Below, one piece after another: positions 46,385 to 55,349 of a stretch of DNA of 64,000 nucleotides. Source of the DNA: Arthrobacter sp. MA-N2 (GTDB lineage Bacteria; Actinomycetota; Actinomycetes; Actinomycetales; Micrococcaceae). Made by a program: the position numbers and the translations under genes. The notes below the pieces were generated by a model. The model had not been told where the DNA came from and ran no database searches. It worked only from the letters and a program-made list of their open reading frames with translations. The first letter of the stretch is position 1, and each line of letters starts with the position of its first letter. Where the stretch lies: positions 3,622,500 to 3,686,499 of the forward strand of contig NZ_KI912155.1 in NCBI RefSeq assembly GCF_000517125.1, read 5' to 3'.

Positions 46385-47062
46385 ATGGAACACCGAAGGA
46401 TCGCTGTTATCCGGGAACGTCTGCATGCGGAGGCGGATCCCGACCGCGCACAAGCGGCACAAGCGTACATGAAGTCATCCATGCCTTCCCTCGGGGTCAG
46501 AGTCCCTGTAGTCCGCCGCATAGTCCTGGCGACCGCGAAGGAACTGCCTTTCGAGTCGCCCGCTGAACTGCGTGACGACGTCCGGCACTTGTGGCGCGAG
46601 GCCACCTGGCGGGAGGAACGCTATGCAGCCATCGATCTGACCTCGCTCAAGTCCGTTGCCAAGGACCTGGAGATGTTGCCGCTCTACGAGGAAATCATCC
46701 GGACAGGTTCATGGTGGGACTTCGTGGACGGAGTCTCCGACCGCATCTGCACCCTTCTGCAGCACCACCGGAGCACGCTGACCCCTCTCCTGCGCGAGTG
46801 GGCAACGGACGAAGACCTCTGGATCCGCCGCGCCGCCATCACCTCCCAGCTCAAGGCAAAGTCGGCAACCGACAAGGAACTTCTCGCCGCGGTGCTCGAC
46901 GCCAACCTCACCGACAAGGAGTTCTTCATCAGAAAGGCCATCGCTTGGGCACTAAGGGAGTACGCCAAAACCGATCCCCGATGGGTGCGGAATTACGCGG
47001 AAGCCCGGCGAACCGGACTCAGTCCTTTGTCAATGCGAGAGGCGATGAAACACCTCGGCTGA
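46385..47062 (+). CDS. DNA alkylation repair protein (AlkD-like)
   Basis: The 225-residue all-helical protein matches the AlkD/HEAT-like family of DNA glycosylases for bulky N3/N7 alkylpurines: KSSMPSLGVRVPVVRRI near residue 35, LWREATWREERYAAIDL, then TGSWWDFVDGVSDRI and LWIRRAAITSQL, and a C-terminal FFIRKAIAWALREYAKTDP. It is leaderless and ends seven nucleotides before the end of the convergent mptB-like gene. Confidence 0.93.
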   Translation: MEHRRIAVIRERLHAEADPDRAQAAQAYMKSSMPSLGVRVPVVRRIVLATAKELPFESPAELRDDVRHLWREATWREERYAAIDLTSLKSVAKDLEMLPLYEEIIRTGSWWDFVDGVSDRICTLLQHHRSTLTPLLREWATDEDLWIRRAAITSQLKAKSATDKELLAAVLDANLTDKEFFIRKAIAWALREYAKTDPRWVRNYAEARRTGLSPLSMREAMKHLG

Positions 47063-47069
47063 AGCGCGT

Positions 47070-48653
47070 TCAGGGCTTTGGTTTGAACTTCAGAATCCCT
47101 CGCCGCGGGCGGAACAAGACGTGGGTCTTCTTGTCGTAGAACACGAGGTAGGCAATGAAAAGGACCGCAATGGCGATGGCCACCCCACGCACCACAGCCA
47201 GGGGGATCCACGGGAAGACACTCAATTGGTCTGTCAGAGCGATAAGGGTGAAGAACGCCGTCAGATAGAAGACCGTCCGAAGCTGCGGGCCGTCCGCGAT
47301 ACCCGTCACCGTAAAGAACACCAGCAGCCAGACCATGTACCAAGGCTGGATGACCGGCGCAAGCACGACGACGGCGGCAAAGGCCCGGGCCATGCGCCGG
47401 AGCACGGTCTTGTTGAACTCGGACTCGCCGTCGATCGGCGCACGCATAGCGATCCCGCGACCCGGCGTACGCACTGCGAGCCAAACAATGGCAAGCGCCG
47501 AAACCGCCGTTCCGATGGTTTGGATCACGTCAGTCACCGGAACGCCAGGACCGCCGAAAAGTCCGACGACGAAGCCCGCTGTGTGGGCCAGCAGACCCAC
47601 CGGTGCGTACCAAATCCACACCGTTCCAGGGGTTTGCAGGGCACCAAGCCAGCCAAATCCCAAACCGTTCACCATACCCGCGGCGGCCAGGAGGCCCAGG
47701 GACAAGACCAACGTGGCCGTCCAACAGATCATTCTGCGGCCCCAACCGGCGCGGGCACCAGCCCACAGCAGCCCGGCGAAAGGCAACGCAATCAAGGTAA
47801 TTGGCTTGATTGCGATCGAAGCGGTGATCAGCACGATTCCAAGCACGGGTCGCTTGACCGAGGCGAAATACAACCCGGCAACAACAAGTCCCAACATCAA
47901 GGAGTCGTTATGGGCGCTGGCGATGAAGTTGCACAAGAGCACAGGGTTGAGGACCCCGAGCCAAAGCGCCCGCTCCGGGTTCACGCCATGGAGCGCGGCC
48001 AATCGGGGAACGTACACGGCAAGCAGCAAGACTCCGGCCAGCGCAGCCAGTCGGAAGGGAACCAGGGCAAGCTCGGGGACGCCTGCGCTGAGCCACACGG
48101 CTCCCTGTTCAAACCATAGCCACAGGGGACCGTAGGGGGTGGGTGCTTCCGTCCACATTTTGTCGGGTCCGAGCGAGAAGTAGTTACTCAACGCGGAAAT
48201 GCCGTTGGTATACGGATCCACGCCTTGCTCCATGAGCCGGCCTTGGCCGATGTAGGCGTAGGAGTCCCTGCTGAACAGCGGCAAGCTGAACATCAACGGA
48301 ACTGACCACATCCACAACGCACGCCGGAGCACAGGATGCGCCGAGCCGTTCCATCCGCCGATCCGTTGTGCAATTCGCAGCCACGAGCGCAAGAGCAAGA
48401 GTGCCCCGAGGCAGAGCATCACCGTGCACAGGATCACTCCGACCGGAGATGTCCTGGCCATGATGAAGAGGGGCATACGGATCAGGGCACTGCTGCTTGC
48501 GAGCCAACCAACTCCGACAGAGCCGACCACCATGAGCAAAGACCCGATGAAACCCTGAAGGATCGCCGTCCTTGCGGCCTTTGCGATTACCGTAGCGTCC
48601 GCCGGCGCGTTGGAGCCGTCAAGCGCCTCTGGATGAGCCAACGAACTCCTCAC
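47070..48653 (-). CDS. mptB: Alpha-1,6-mannopyranosyltransferase, MptB family (copy 1)
   Basis: The protein (about 527 residues) is a GT-C membrane enzyme using polyprenyl-phosphomannose to extend alpha-1,6-mannan on the outer face of the membrane. It has about 12-14 hydrophobic helices. Motifs shared with copy 2 at 50735 are SRDSYAYIGQGRLMEQGVDPY, EAPTPYGPLWLWFE, FIASAHNDSL, and PVIQPWYMVW. GTG 48653 is chosen; it overlaps the stop of a ten-codon upstream frame (48650-48682), suggesting coupling. TTG 48689 is the alternative. It faces a GT87-like gene. Confidence 0.9.
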   Translation of the reverse strand: MRSSLAHPEALDGSNAPADATVIAKAARTAILQGFIGSLLMVVGSVGVGWLASSSALIRMPLFIMARTSPVGVILCTVMLCLGALLLLRSWLRIAQRIGGWNGSAHPVLRRALWMWSVPLMFSLPLFSRDSYAYIGQGRLMEQGVDPYTNGISALSNYFSLGPDKMWTEAPTPYGPLWLWFEQGAVWLSAGVPELALVPFRLAALAGVLLLAVYVPRLAALHGVNPERALWLGVLNPVLLCNFIASAHNDSLMLGLVVAGLYFASVKRPVLGIVLITASIAIKPITLIALPFAGLLWAGARAGWGRRMICWTATLVLSLGLLAAAGMVNGLGFGWLGALQTPGTVWIWYAPVGLLAHTAGFVVGLFGGPGVPVTDVIQTIGTAVSALAIVWLAVRTPGRGIAMRAPIDGESEFNKTVLRRMARAFAAVVVLAPVIQPWYMVWLLVFFTVTGIADGPQLRTVFYLTAFFTLIALTDQLSVFPWIPLAVVRGVAIAIAVLFIAYLVFYDKKTHVLFRPRRGILKFKPKP

Positions 48654-48755
48654 CTCACGCTCGCGAAACTTCGACAAACCATCAAACAAAATCCTGTCCG
48701 GTTCCCTGCCGCCTCCCGGCCAAAATGGATTCGCCGGCTGCCATGGATTATTGCA

Positions 48756-48761
48756 ACTCTA
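48756..48761 (-). promoter_or_regulatory. Candidate -10 box of mptB copy 1
   Basis: TAGAGT on the minus strand lies about 65 nt before the short upstream frame of mptB copy 1. No -35 box is clear. Confidence 0.4.
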
Positions 48762-48827
48762 GCATCGTCGCCCGCAGCCTCCCGGGGGTCTGCAGCCCAC
48801 GGGTCGGCCTGCGAAAGTGGCCTGAGA

Positions 48828-48833
48828 TAGGAT
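48828..48833 (+). promoter_or_regulatory. Candidate -10 box of the GT87-like gene
   Basis: TAGGAT in the divergent space between mptB copy 1 and the GT87-like gene. It leaves a leader of about 95 nt. Confidence 0.35.
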
Positions 48834-48935
48834 GGAACGGGCCTTATCTCGATGCCGAAGACCCCCAGCCATGCTGCTCCGCCATGAGATTGGACGGAAC
48901 CGGTGTTGTCTGCAGTGGCCCGGTGCCGCTAAGGC

Positions 48936-50291
48936 TTGCGGTGCCCCTGTGACGATTACTACGACAAGGATCCTCCCATTTCCACGGACTCATTCTTCAG
49001 CGCGCTCACACGGTTCCGTCATCGTGTTCTTCCAGCTTCCTGGGAGGCGAAGCTCAATACCCCCAAAGGCCTGCTGGCGGCCTTCTGCGTGGTGCATTTG
49101 GTGTTCCTCGTGTTCGCTTTGACCATTTCTCTTCGTGGAGAAGCGTTCAGCGACACCTTCATCTATCGGGAATGGACCTCTGCGGGGTTCAGGGATGAAA
49201 ACCTCAGCAGCGGACCTAGTCCATGGGTCTACCCCATCTTGGCCTTGATACCGATGGCCATCGCCGGGTTGGCTGGACCCGGCCCCTTCTTCTTCCTATG
49301 GGTGGTCATGATCACCGTGCTCGACGGCGTGGCTATCGCCAAGCTCACGGGGTGGGGACGGCGTAGGGAGGCAATCCCGGCTGCATGGTGGTGGCTGGTG
49401 TTCGTCTTCATCATGGGCTGGCTGGGATTCGCCCGGGTGGATGGATTTACCGCGCCCATCGTACTGATCGCGTTGGCGTACGGAGTGTCGAACCCTTTCA
49501 TAGCCTCGACGCTTCTGAGTGTTGCAACCTGGATGAAGGTCTGGCCGGCTGCCGTCATGCTCTCCTTGTTCACCGTAGTCAAGGACAGGACCCGCGTCGT
49601 TGCAGCCGGTATTCTGACCAGCGCTGTGGTGATTGCTCTGGCCGCTGCCGTAGGGGCGCTCCCCAAGCTCCTCAACTTTCTCACCCAACAAGGCGATCGT
49701 GGCATGCAACTGGAAGCGACTTTCACCACTCCTTGGTTGTGGCTCTCGGTCCTCCATGTCGGTGACGCACGGATGTACATGAACACGGACATCAACTCGG
49801 TGCAGGTGGACGGCCCGGGAACACCGTTCATGTCACAACTGATGCAGCCGCTTCTTGTCTTGGCCGCGCTCGTGGTGGCTGCCCTGATTTTTTGGGCCCT
49901 GCACAACGGCAAGCGAAGCGGTGGGGCTGACCGTACGGAACTATTGTTGGCCGGCTCCCTGACCATGGCCACCGCCTTCGTGGTTTTCAACAAGGTCGGA
50001 TCCCCACAGTTCATGGTTTGGCTGGCGCCGGCTGTGGCCGTCGGACTCGTCCACAGCCGGAGTGAATGGCGCGTCCCCGCAGCCATGCTCATTGCCATTG
50101 CTGTGGCGACCTACTTTATCTACCCCCTCTTCTACGATGCCCTCAGCCACAACAACCCTTGGATGGCCTTGGTTTTGACTGTGCGCAATGCCTTGCTGGT
50201 GGTGCTCTTCTGCTGGTCCGTACGCCGGCTGTATCTTTTGGGCAAGAAGACCCCCGCGAATGAACCGGCCGATGCCGGCAAGGAGATCTGA
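48936..50291 (+). CDS. GT87-like integral membrane glycosyltransferase (DUF2029 type)
   Basis: The protein of about 451 residues has 10-12 hydrophobic helices and the layout of GT-C polyprenyl-phosphomannose-dependent mannosyltransferases. An acidic first loop follows helix 1 (SDTFIYREWTSAGF), and MKVWPAAVMLSL is a GT87-like motif near residue 190; VGSPQFMVWLAPAVAV near residue 360 is also typical. It sits between two mptB copies, so a role in lipomannan or arabinomannan-like synthesis is likely. The start is unclear: TTG 48936 is the first candidate after an in-frame stop and has no good ribosome site. Confidence 0.82.
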   Translation: MRCPCDDYYDKDPPISTDSFFSALTRFRHRVLPASWEAKLNTPKGLLAAFCVVHLVFLVFALTISLRGEAFSDTFIYREWTSAGFRDENLSSGPSPWVYPILALIPMAIAGLAGPGPFFFLWVVMITVLDGVAIAKLTGWGRRREAIPAAWWWLVFVFIMGWLGFARVDGFTAPIVLIALAYGVSNPFIASTLLSVATWMKVWPAAVMLSLFTVVKDRTRVVAAGILTSAVVIALAAAVGALPKLLNFLTQQGDRGMQLEATFTTPWLWLSVLHVGDARMYMNTDINSVQVDGPGTPFMSQLMQPLLVLAALVVAALIFWALHNGKRSGGADRTELLLAGSLTMATAFVVFNKVGSPQFMVWLAPAVAVGLVHSRSEWRVPAAMLIAIAVATYFIYPLFYDALSHNNPWMALVLTVRNALLVVLFCWSVRRLYLLGKKTPANEPADAGKEI

Positions 50292-50310
50292 GACTTCCGT
50301 TCGATTCTTG

Positions 50311-50342
50311 GGCGGGCTGGTCGCGTGCGCGGCCAGCCCGCC
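50311..50342 (+). terminator. Terminator of the GT87-like gene
   Basis: A ten-base stem GGCGGGCTGG/CCAGCCCGCC is followed by GTCGTCTTTT. The MITE-like element begins directly after this T-tract, so the tract has been duplicated at both ends of the element. Confidence 0.85.
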
Positions 50343-50352
50343 GTCGTCTTTT

Positions 50353-50668
50353 GGGTTATAGGACAAAACGTGTGTAAATCCCGGGCGCGTCATGACCGCC
50401 CAGGGATCGTCTTCGCTCGGATGTCGGATTCTGCTCAAACATTCGAATGGACAAATTCCGGCCCCTCGGACTCACAGACTCACGGGACCGGCAACTTCCG
50501 TTCCGTCTCAGTGCCCGACCACCAACCAGGCCGAACCACTAACCAGACAGTCCGGAGGTATGCAAGCAGCCCAGCCACCCTATGCTTCCAAAGCTTAGCC
50601 ACCCCCGAAATTCGCCCCCAACACTGGGGAGCAAGCCTCTCTCATACACACGTTTTGGCCTATAGCCC
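50353..50668. mobile_element. MITE-like non-coding element with inverted repeats and 8-bp duplication
   Basis: The 316-bp element has 24-bp terminal inverted repeats: left 50353-50376, right 50645-50668, matching at 22 of 24 positions (consensus GGGYTATAGGMCAAAACG then TGTGTA). An exact 8-bp direct repeat CGTCTTTT flanks it (50345-50352 and 50669-50676). No transposase frame is present. The GGG ends and 8-bp duplication are consistent with mobilisation by an ISL3-type transposase in trans, which is inference. Confidence 0.85.
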
Positions 50669-50734
50669 CGTCTTTTCGGAACACGTGGAGCAACACCGGC
50701 GTCGAATGCGGTCCGAAGCCCGGCGCAGTACCCG

Positions 50735-52351
50735 CTATCCGGAACGCCTGAGCCGTTGCTCGAGCCTGCGGAGCAATTCCCCGGGAGTGGACCGGATCAA
50801 CAATCTACGGGTATGCACGTCCAGGACCATCAGGTAGATCGCGAATCCCACCGCCACCACGTATGCCAAGGACGAGGCCTTGACGTTCAACTCGACGAAG
50901 GACAGCACTGAGAGCTGGTCCTGCGCGCCGAACGCCACGAAGAACGTGACGGCGACATAGAGGCATTTGATCTGCCAGTCATCCCGGATGCCGGTTACCG
51001 CGAGCAGCGGTATGAACCACAGGATGTACCAAGGCTGGATGATGGGAGCGAGCATGACGACGGCGGCGAACGCCAGAGCGGCGCGTCGCACCAGTCGCGA
51101 ATAGTCCCCACGGAACATGAGAACCACCACGAGCGCCATGCCGGTCCACTTCAAGAGCGTGCGAAGCCCGGACGCCACCGTTCCGCCGGGCAAGCCCAAG
51201 AGATTTGCGATCACGTCGACCTGTTGGCTCAGGAACCCGGAAGGCGAGAATGCCGTGTAGCCGGGGGTGGGATCGAGGATGGCCCAGGCCCACCCGAACC
51301 CTAGGTTGTACGGGATTCCGCTCACGGCCAGCACACCGAAACTGATGGCCGCCGTCGCGCCCCAGAAGAGGAACTTGCGGGTCCAATTCGCCGCTGGACC
51401 CGCCCACATCAGGCCGATGAAGGGCAGGAGAAGCACCGTGATCGGTTTGATACCGATGGAGGCTGTGACGAGGAGAAGACCGGTGACATGGCGCCCGGTG
51501 GCCGCAAAGTACATTCCTGCCACGGCGAGGCCCACCAGCAGGGCATCGTTGTGGGCGCTGGCGATAAAGCTGATGAGGAAAAGCGGGTTCGCCACGGCGA
51601 TCCACAGGGCGCGACCAGGATTGATTCCGTGGAGTTCGGCCAGCTTGGGAACGTAGATCACGCAAAGCAGCACTCCCCCCGCCGCCAGGACACGAAAGAG
51701 CAGGACGGATAAATCGGGCTGGGCGTTAGTGATACCCACTACCCACCTTGCGAGCCATAGGAAGTATGGTCCGTAGGGCGTCTTGGCCTCGGCCCAGGCG
51801 GGGTCCGCTCCGAGGGCAAACCAGTTGCTGAGCGAGGATATGCCTGCGGTGTAGGGGTTCTGGCCTTCAAGGACCAGCCTTCCCTGGCCGGTGTAGGCGT
51901 ACACGTCGCGCGAATAGATCGGCACGGCGAACATCATGGGCGCCGCCCACGCCGCAACTGCGACAACCACCGATCGGACCGAGCCCGGGCCCCAGTCCTT
52001 GAGCCTTTGACCTAGCCTCAACCAAGACCTGACCAAGAGCATGGCGCCGGCAGTCAACAGGATGGTGGACGTCGTAACGCCCCAGCCCTCCGTGCGCAGG
52101 GCGATGACAAGCGGGTGTCGGACCATCGGCGATCCATTGGCGATCCAGCCCGCGCCGATCGAACCGACGAAGATCATGAGAGAGCCGAAGAATCCTTGCC
52201 AAATGGCCACGTAGGCCTTGACCCTGGGTGAACCGATGCCCGCAGCACTGGGAAAATGGGCGCCTGCGGCGATCGTCTCCGACGGCACCGCGGGTTCCTT
52301 TGCCTCATCCCGGCTGTTTGAGGTGCCCACGCCCGATCCGCCTGCCGTCAT
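50735..52351 (-). CDS. mptB: Alpha-1,6-mannopyranosyltransferase, MptB family (copy 2)
   Basis: A 538-residue GT-C membrane enzyme paralogous to copy 1 at 47070. Shared motifs include QGFFGSLMIFVGSIGAGW, SRDVYAYTGQGRLVLEGQNPY, TPYGPYFLW, FIASAHNDALL, ASIGIKPITVLLLPF and PIIQPWYILW. It should use polyprenyl-phosphomannose on the outside of the membrane. ATG 52351 is chosen, with AGGGA ten nucleotides upstream; the frame is open further, but without a site. The MITE lies 66 bp beyond its stop. Confidence 0.92.
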   Translation of the reverse strand: MTAGGSGVGTSNSRDEAKEPAVPSETIAAGAHFPSAAGIGSPRVKAYVAIWQGFFGSLMIFVGSIGAGWIANGSPMVRHPLVIALRTEGWGVTTSTILLTAGAMLLVRSWLRLGQRLKDWGPGSVRSVVVAVAAWAAPMMFAVPIYSRDVYAYTGQGRLVLEGQNPYTAGISSLSNWFALGADPAWAEAKTPYGPYFLWLARWVVGITNAQPDLSVLLFRVLAAGGVLLCVIYVPKLAELHGINPGRALWIAVANPLFLISFIASAHNDALLVGLAVAGMYFAATGRHVTGLLLVTASIGIKPITVLLLPFIGLMWAGPAANWTRKFLFWGATAAISFGVLAVSGIPYNLGFGWAWAILDPTPGYTAFSPSGFLSQQVDVIANLLGLPGGTVASGLRTLLKWTGMALVVVLMFRGDYSRLVRRAALAFAAVVMLAPIIQPWYILWFIPLLAVTGIRDDWQIKCLYVAVTFFVAFGAQDQLSVLSFVELNVKASSLAYVVAVGFAIYLMVLDVHTRRLLIRSTPGELLRRLEQRLRRSG

Positions 52352-52490
52352 GATATTCCAGTCCCTACGTACATTGGTCCAGCTCGTCGAGGCAGGCAAC
52401 AACCGCTCGACAACGGCCCAGTTTACCAGCCGGAGTCCGCCGCAGACGCGCAATCAGGCGCTCCGCCACGCTTCCCACACAGCCGAACGG

Positions 52491-52496
52491 TAGGCT
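52491..52496 (+). promoter_or_regulatory. -10 box of orn (leaderless)
   Basis: TAGGCT stands six nucleotides before the GTG at 52503. Confidence 0.5.
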
Positions 52497-52502
52497 TGGC
52501 AG

Positions 52503-53129
52503 GTGCCTATTACTAATGAACGCATCGTCTGGATCGACTGTGAGATGACCGGGCTGGACCTTGAAAACGACGCCCTGATCGAGGTGGCGGCTTTGGTCAC
52601 CGATTCGGACCTTAACATTCTCGGTGACGGCGTCGACGTCGTCATCAAGCCTGTTGACGCCGCCCTTGAGCAGATGAACGACTTCGTCCGCGACATGCAC
52701 ACCCGTTCGAAGCTCCTGGACGAACTCCCCCATGGCAAGACCATGGCGGAAGCTGAAGCAATCGTCCTTGAGTACATCGAGAAGTGGGTACCCGACCCCA
52801 AGAAGGCGCCACTTGGCGGCAACTCGGTTGGAACCGACCGGATGTTCCTCGCGCGCGATATGCCCAACATCGTCGAGCACCTTCACTACCGGGTCATCGA
52901 TGTCAGCACCATCAAGGAACTCTCGCGCCGCTGGTTCCCGCGCGCGTATTTCCAGTCACCTGCAAAACACGGTGGCCACCGCGCCCTCGGCGATATCAAG
53001 GACTCGATCGACGAGCTTCGGTACTACCGCGAGGCGGTCTTCGTGCCGGCGCCAGGACCGGACACAGCAACGGCGCAGCGGATTTCCAAGCAAGTTACAG
53101 CCGGCCCGGAAGCTCCCGCAGGCACGTGA
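52503..53129 (+). CDS. orn: Oligoribonuclease
   Basis: Orn degrades 2-5-nt RNAs and linear pGpG to mononucleotides. The 208-residue protein has the DEDDh exonuclease motifs: WIDCEMTGLD near residue 10, NSVGTDRMF near 110, and HRALGDIKDSI with catalytic His and Asp near 160. The GTG start is supported by its -10 box at six nucleotides and by the conserved N-terminus. A Pro/Ala/Thr-rich tail follows the domain. Confidence 0.96.
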   Translation: MPITNERIVWIDCEMTGLDLENDALIEVAALVTDSDLNILGDGVDVVIKPVDAALEQMNDFVRDMHTRSKLLDELPHGKTMAEAEAIVLEYIEKWVPDPKKAPLGGNSVGTDRMFLARDMPNIVEHLHYRVIDVSTIKELSRRWFPRAYFQSPAKHGGHRALGDIKDSIDELRYYREAVFVPAPGPDTATAQRISKQVTAGPEAPAGT

Positions 53130-53260
53130 TCTGCAGCACCTTTTGGGGAAATTTCATCCAAACCGTCGAAACTGGCGAAACCACCCCTCAAGACGGGGTA
53201 TAGTTTTTGTCGTTGCCTCCGCAGCTTGCGGGTCACTCCGGAAGCATCAAGAGGCACATG

Positions 53261-53333
53261 GTGGGCGTAGCTCAGTTGGCAGAGCGCCTGGTTGTGGTCC
53301 AGGAGGTCGCGGGTTCAACCCCCGTCGCTCACC
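53261..53333 (+). tRNA. tRNA-His (GTG)
   Basis: Acceptor GTGGGCG pairs with CGCTCAC. The anticodon arm is CTGGTTGTGGTCCAG with GTG, the T-arm GGGTTCAACCCCC. A G at 53260 can serve as the His-specific G-1 opposite discriminator C. Confidence 0.96.
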
Positions 53334-53366
53334 CTCATGAGATCGGTGAAGTTCGCCGATCGCAGC

Positions 53367-53400
53367 CAAAGGCCGTACTGGTTATCCAGTGCGGCCTTTG
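53367..53400 (+). terminator. Terminator downstream of tRNA-His
   Basis: CAAAGGCCGTACTGG pairs with CCAGTGCGGCCTTTG (one G-T pair) around a TTAT loop and is followed by CTTTG. Confidence 0.82.
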
Positions 53401-53455
53401 CTTTGTCCCGGCCAATTCCGGCCTTCCAGGCCAGAGAACCAGAGGAACACTTGAC

Positions 53456-54028
53456 ATGACCGTTCTGCCAGTCACGATCTGGGGCGAGCCTGTGCTTCAC
53501 CGCCGGGCGGCCGAGGTTGAAGTGTTCGACGACGAACTGCGCACCTTGATAGCCGACATGTTCGAGACGAACGAAGCCGCCAACGGCGTTGGCCTGGCCG
53601 CACCCCAGGTGGGAGTTGGCAAGCGGCTCTTCGTCTACAAATACCCCAATGACGACGACGCACCGGACGAAGGGGTGCTCGTGAACCCGGTCCTGACACT
53701 GTCAAAAATCCCCGGGTCCCTTCCTGACCCGGAGGAAGACATCGAAGGCTGCCTGTCCTTCCCCGGGGAGCACTACCCGCTGCAGAGGGCGGAGTGGGCC
53801 CGCGTGCAAGGCTTCGACGGCGAGGGCGAGCCGGTGGATTTCGTGGCCACGGGCTGGTTCGCGAGGGTCATGCAACATGAATTCGATCATCTGGACGGCA
53901 AGCTTTATGTGAACCGTCTCATCGACCGCTACGCCAAGAAGGCCATGAAGCAGGCCAAGAAGAACGGCTGGGGAGTGCCGGGCCTGAGCTGGATGCCGGG
54001 CGTCGACCCAGACCCTTTCGGACACTGA
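53456..54028 (+). CDS. def: Peptide deformylase
   Basis: Def removes the formyl group from nascent proteins. The 190-residue protein has the three motifs of the metal site: NGVGLAAPQVGVG near residue 45, EGCLSFPGEH with the metal Cys near 103, and QHEFDHLDGKL with two metal His near 145. The ATG at 53456 has AGAGGA upstream. A longer frame runs through tRNA-His and is rejected. Confidence 0.97.
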   Translation: MTVLPVTIWGEPVLHRRAAEVEVFDDELRTLIADMFETNEAANGVGLAAPQVGVGKRLFVYKYPNDDDAPDEGVLVNPVLTLSKIPGSLPDPEEDIEGCLSFPGEHYPLQRAEWARVQGFDGEGEPVDFVATGWFARVMQHEFDHLDGKLYVNRLIDRYAKKAMKQAKKNGWGVPGLSWMPGVDPDPFGH

Positions 54029-54100
54029 TTGGACCGGACCATGATTGGAGACGCGGACCGCGCTATTGCTGTCCGGCCCGTCCCTGCGACACTCGCCCCG

Positions 54101-54898
54101 TCACATCGCCCTGATGGTCTGCTGGCCCGGGCACGAGCCTAGGACACGCTTCATGGCGTCCTTCTCCGCTTGGGTGATCCAGAGCCGGTACGCAGCCTTG
54201 ACGGAAATCTGCCGCGCTACATAGTGGCAACGAAAGCCCTTGTTCGCAGGCAGCCAGCTGGCGGCGTCGCTCGCGCTCTTCTTTACGTTGGCGGGGCCGT
54301 CAACGGCAATGAGGTTCAAGGGATCGTTGGCGAGACTCTGGCGTTGTTTCGCCGTGAGGTGCTTGGCACCCTTCTGCCAAGCATCGGCAAGGGCCACCAG
54401 GTGGTCAATCTGGACGGCACTGCTGCTTTCCGATCCCCTCCGGAAATGGATGTCCTCGCCCGCATACGGCTCGCGGAGTTGCCCGGACGCAACCTTGCAC
54501 GTGGAACCCGCGGTGAACTCCACCGACCTGAGGTCCCGCCGGAGGATGTCGTTTCGGGTATCGCAGCCGTTGCGGTCGACGTCGAGCCATGCCTGGCCGA
54601 ATTGCTTACGGTCGTAATCGTCGTTGGCAGAGCGTCCCTTCACGGAAAGCGCTTCGAGGACATCAGCGGCTGAACCGACGGGAACGGGCTGTACGGACTC
54701 CACAGGCCTCATCCAGCTCGAGTCGAAGACGGGAGCCTCCGTGGGCCCATCGCCGGCGGCTTCGGCCACGGCGAACTGGCCGCTCGCGAAGAACCACGCA
54801 ATGCCGGCAACGCCAGCCGCGACTAAGAGGAACAGGAGCACCCAAGCCTGACGAGACTGGCGGCGGGCGCGTCGATAGGCGGCCCAAGTAGTGCTCAA
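54101..54898 (-). CDS. Membrane-anchored HNH-type nuclease (DUF1524)
   Basis: The 265-residue protein has one N-terminal membrane helix (VLLFLLVAAGVAGIAWFF, about residues 20-37), then an extracytoplasmic HNH domain of the DUF1524/GmrSD C-terminal type: VQIDHLVALADAWQKGA with catalytic His near residue 165, and NDPLNLIAVDGPANVKKS. Two cysteines may pair outside the cell. Such proteins are thought to be secreted or anchored nucleases. The TTG start at 54898 is preceded by AAAGGA nine nucleotides upstream. Confidence 0.88.
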   Translation of the reverse strand: MSTTWAAYRRARRQSRQAWVLLFLLVAAGVAGIAWFFASGQFAVAEAAGDGPTEAPVFDSSWMRPVESVQPVPVGSAADVLEALSVKGRSANDDYDRKQFGQAWLDVDRNGCDTRNDILRRDLRSVEFTAGSTCKVASGQLREPYAGEDIHFRRGSESSSAVQIDHLVALADAWQKGAKHLTAKQRQSLANDPLNLIAVDGPANVKKSASDAASWLPANKGFRCHYVARQISVKAAYRLWITQAEKDAMKRVLGSCPGQQTIRAM

Positions 54899-55052
54899 GG
54901 GATTGCATCCTTTCGGCGAAGACTACGTCCCTTGAGACTAATTCAGGGCAGCGACAGCCACTGCCGATATCCACAGTGGGGAGGACAGGTCACTATGTGA
55001 ATAATCGCAACGCGGGACCAACCCGCCCGCTCAGGGCGCTGCGTGAGATGGG

Positions 55053-55262
55053 CTACTGCTCCTTGGTGACCCGGTTCAGGTCTTCGGCCGCCAGCTCCAG
55101 GAGCGACTCCAGCTGAATGACCCGGTCCTCAGCGATCTCGCCAGCCGCGAACGCCGTCTTGGCTTCAGCGAGCAGGCGCAGGGCCTCCTTATGATTGGAG
55201 CGCGCTAGGTGCAATGCGTGTTCCAGGGTGGTTTCATGTTCCAGAATCTTTTCGCGTTCCAT
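55053..55262 (-). CDS. Small helical hypothetical protein
   Basis: About 69 residues, strongly helical and charged (EREKILEHETTLEHALHLARS, then LLELAAEDLNRVTKEQ), probably coiled coil. No domain is recognised. ATG 55262 is preferred; a start at 55298 adds 12 residues. Neither has a good ribosome site, so confidence is moderate. Confidence 0.6.
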   Translation of the reverse strand: MEREKILEHETTLEHALHLARSNHKEALRLLAEAKTAFAAGEIAEDRVIQLESLLELAAEDLNRVTKEQ

Positions 55263-55349
55263 GCGTCCATTCTGGTCAGATTTCCCGACTGATACCAACG
55301 CATCAGCCGGGAAAATCCTGTGAATTTCCTGACGCAGGTCCAGAATCGG

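Noticed and set aside
50325..50837. 170-codon plus-strand frame across the MITE-like element
   Set aside because: It begins in the terminator and crosses both inverted repeats; it contains no transposase motif.
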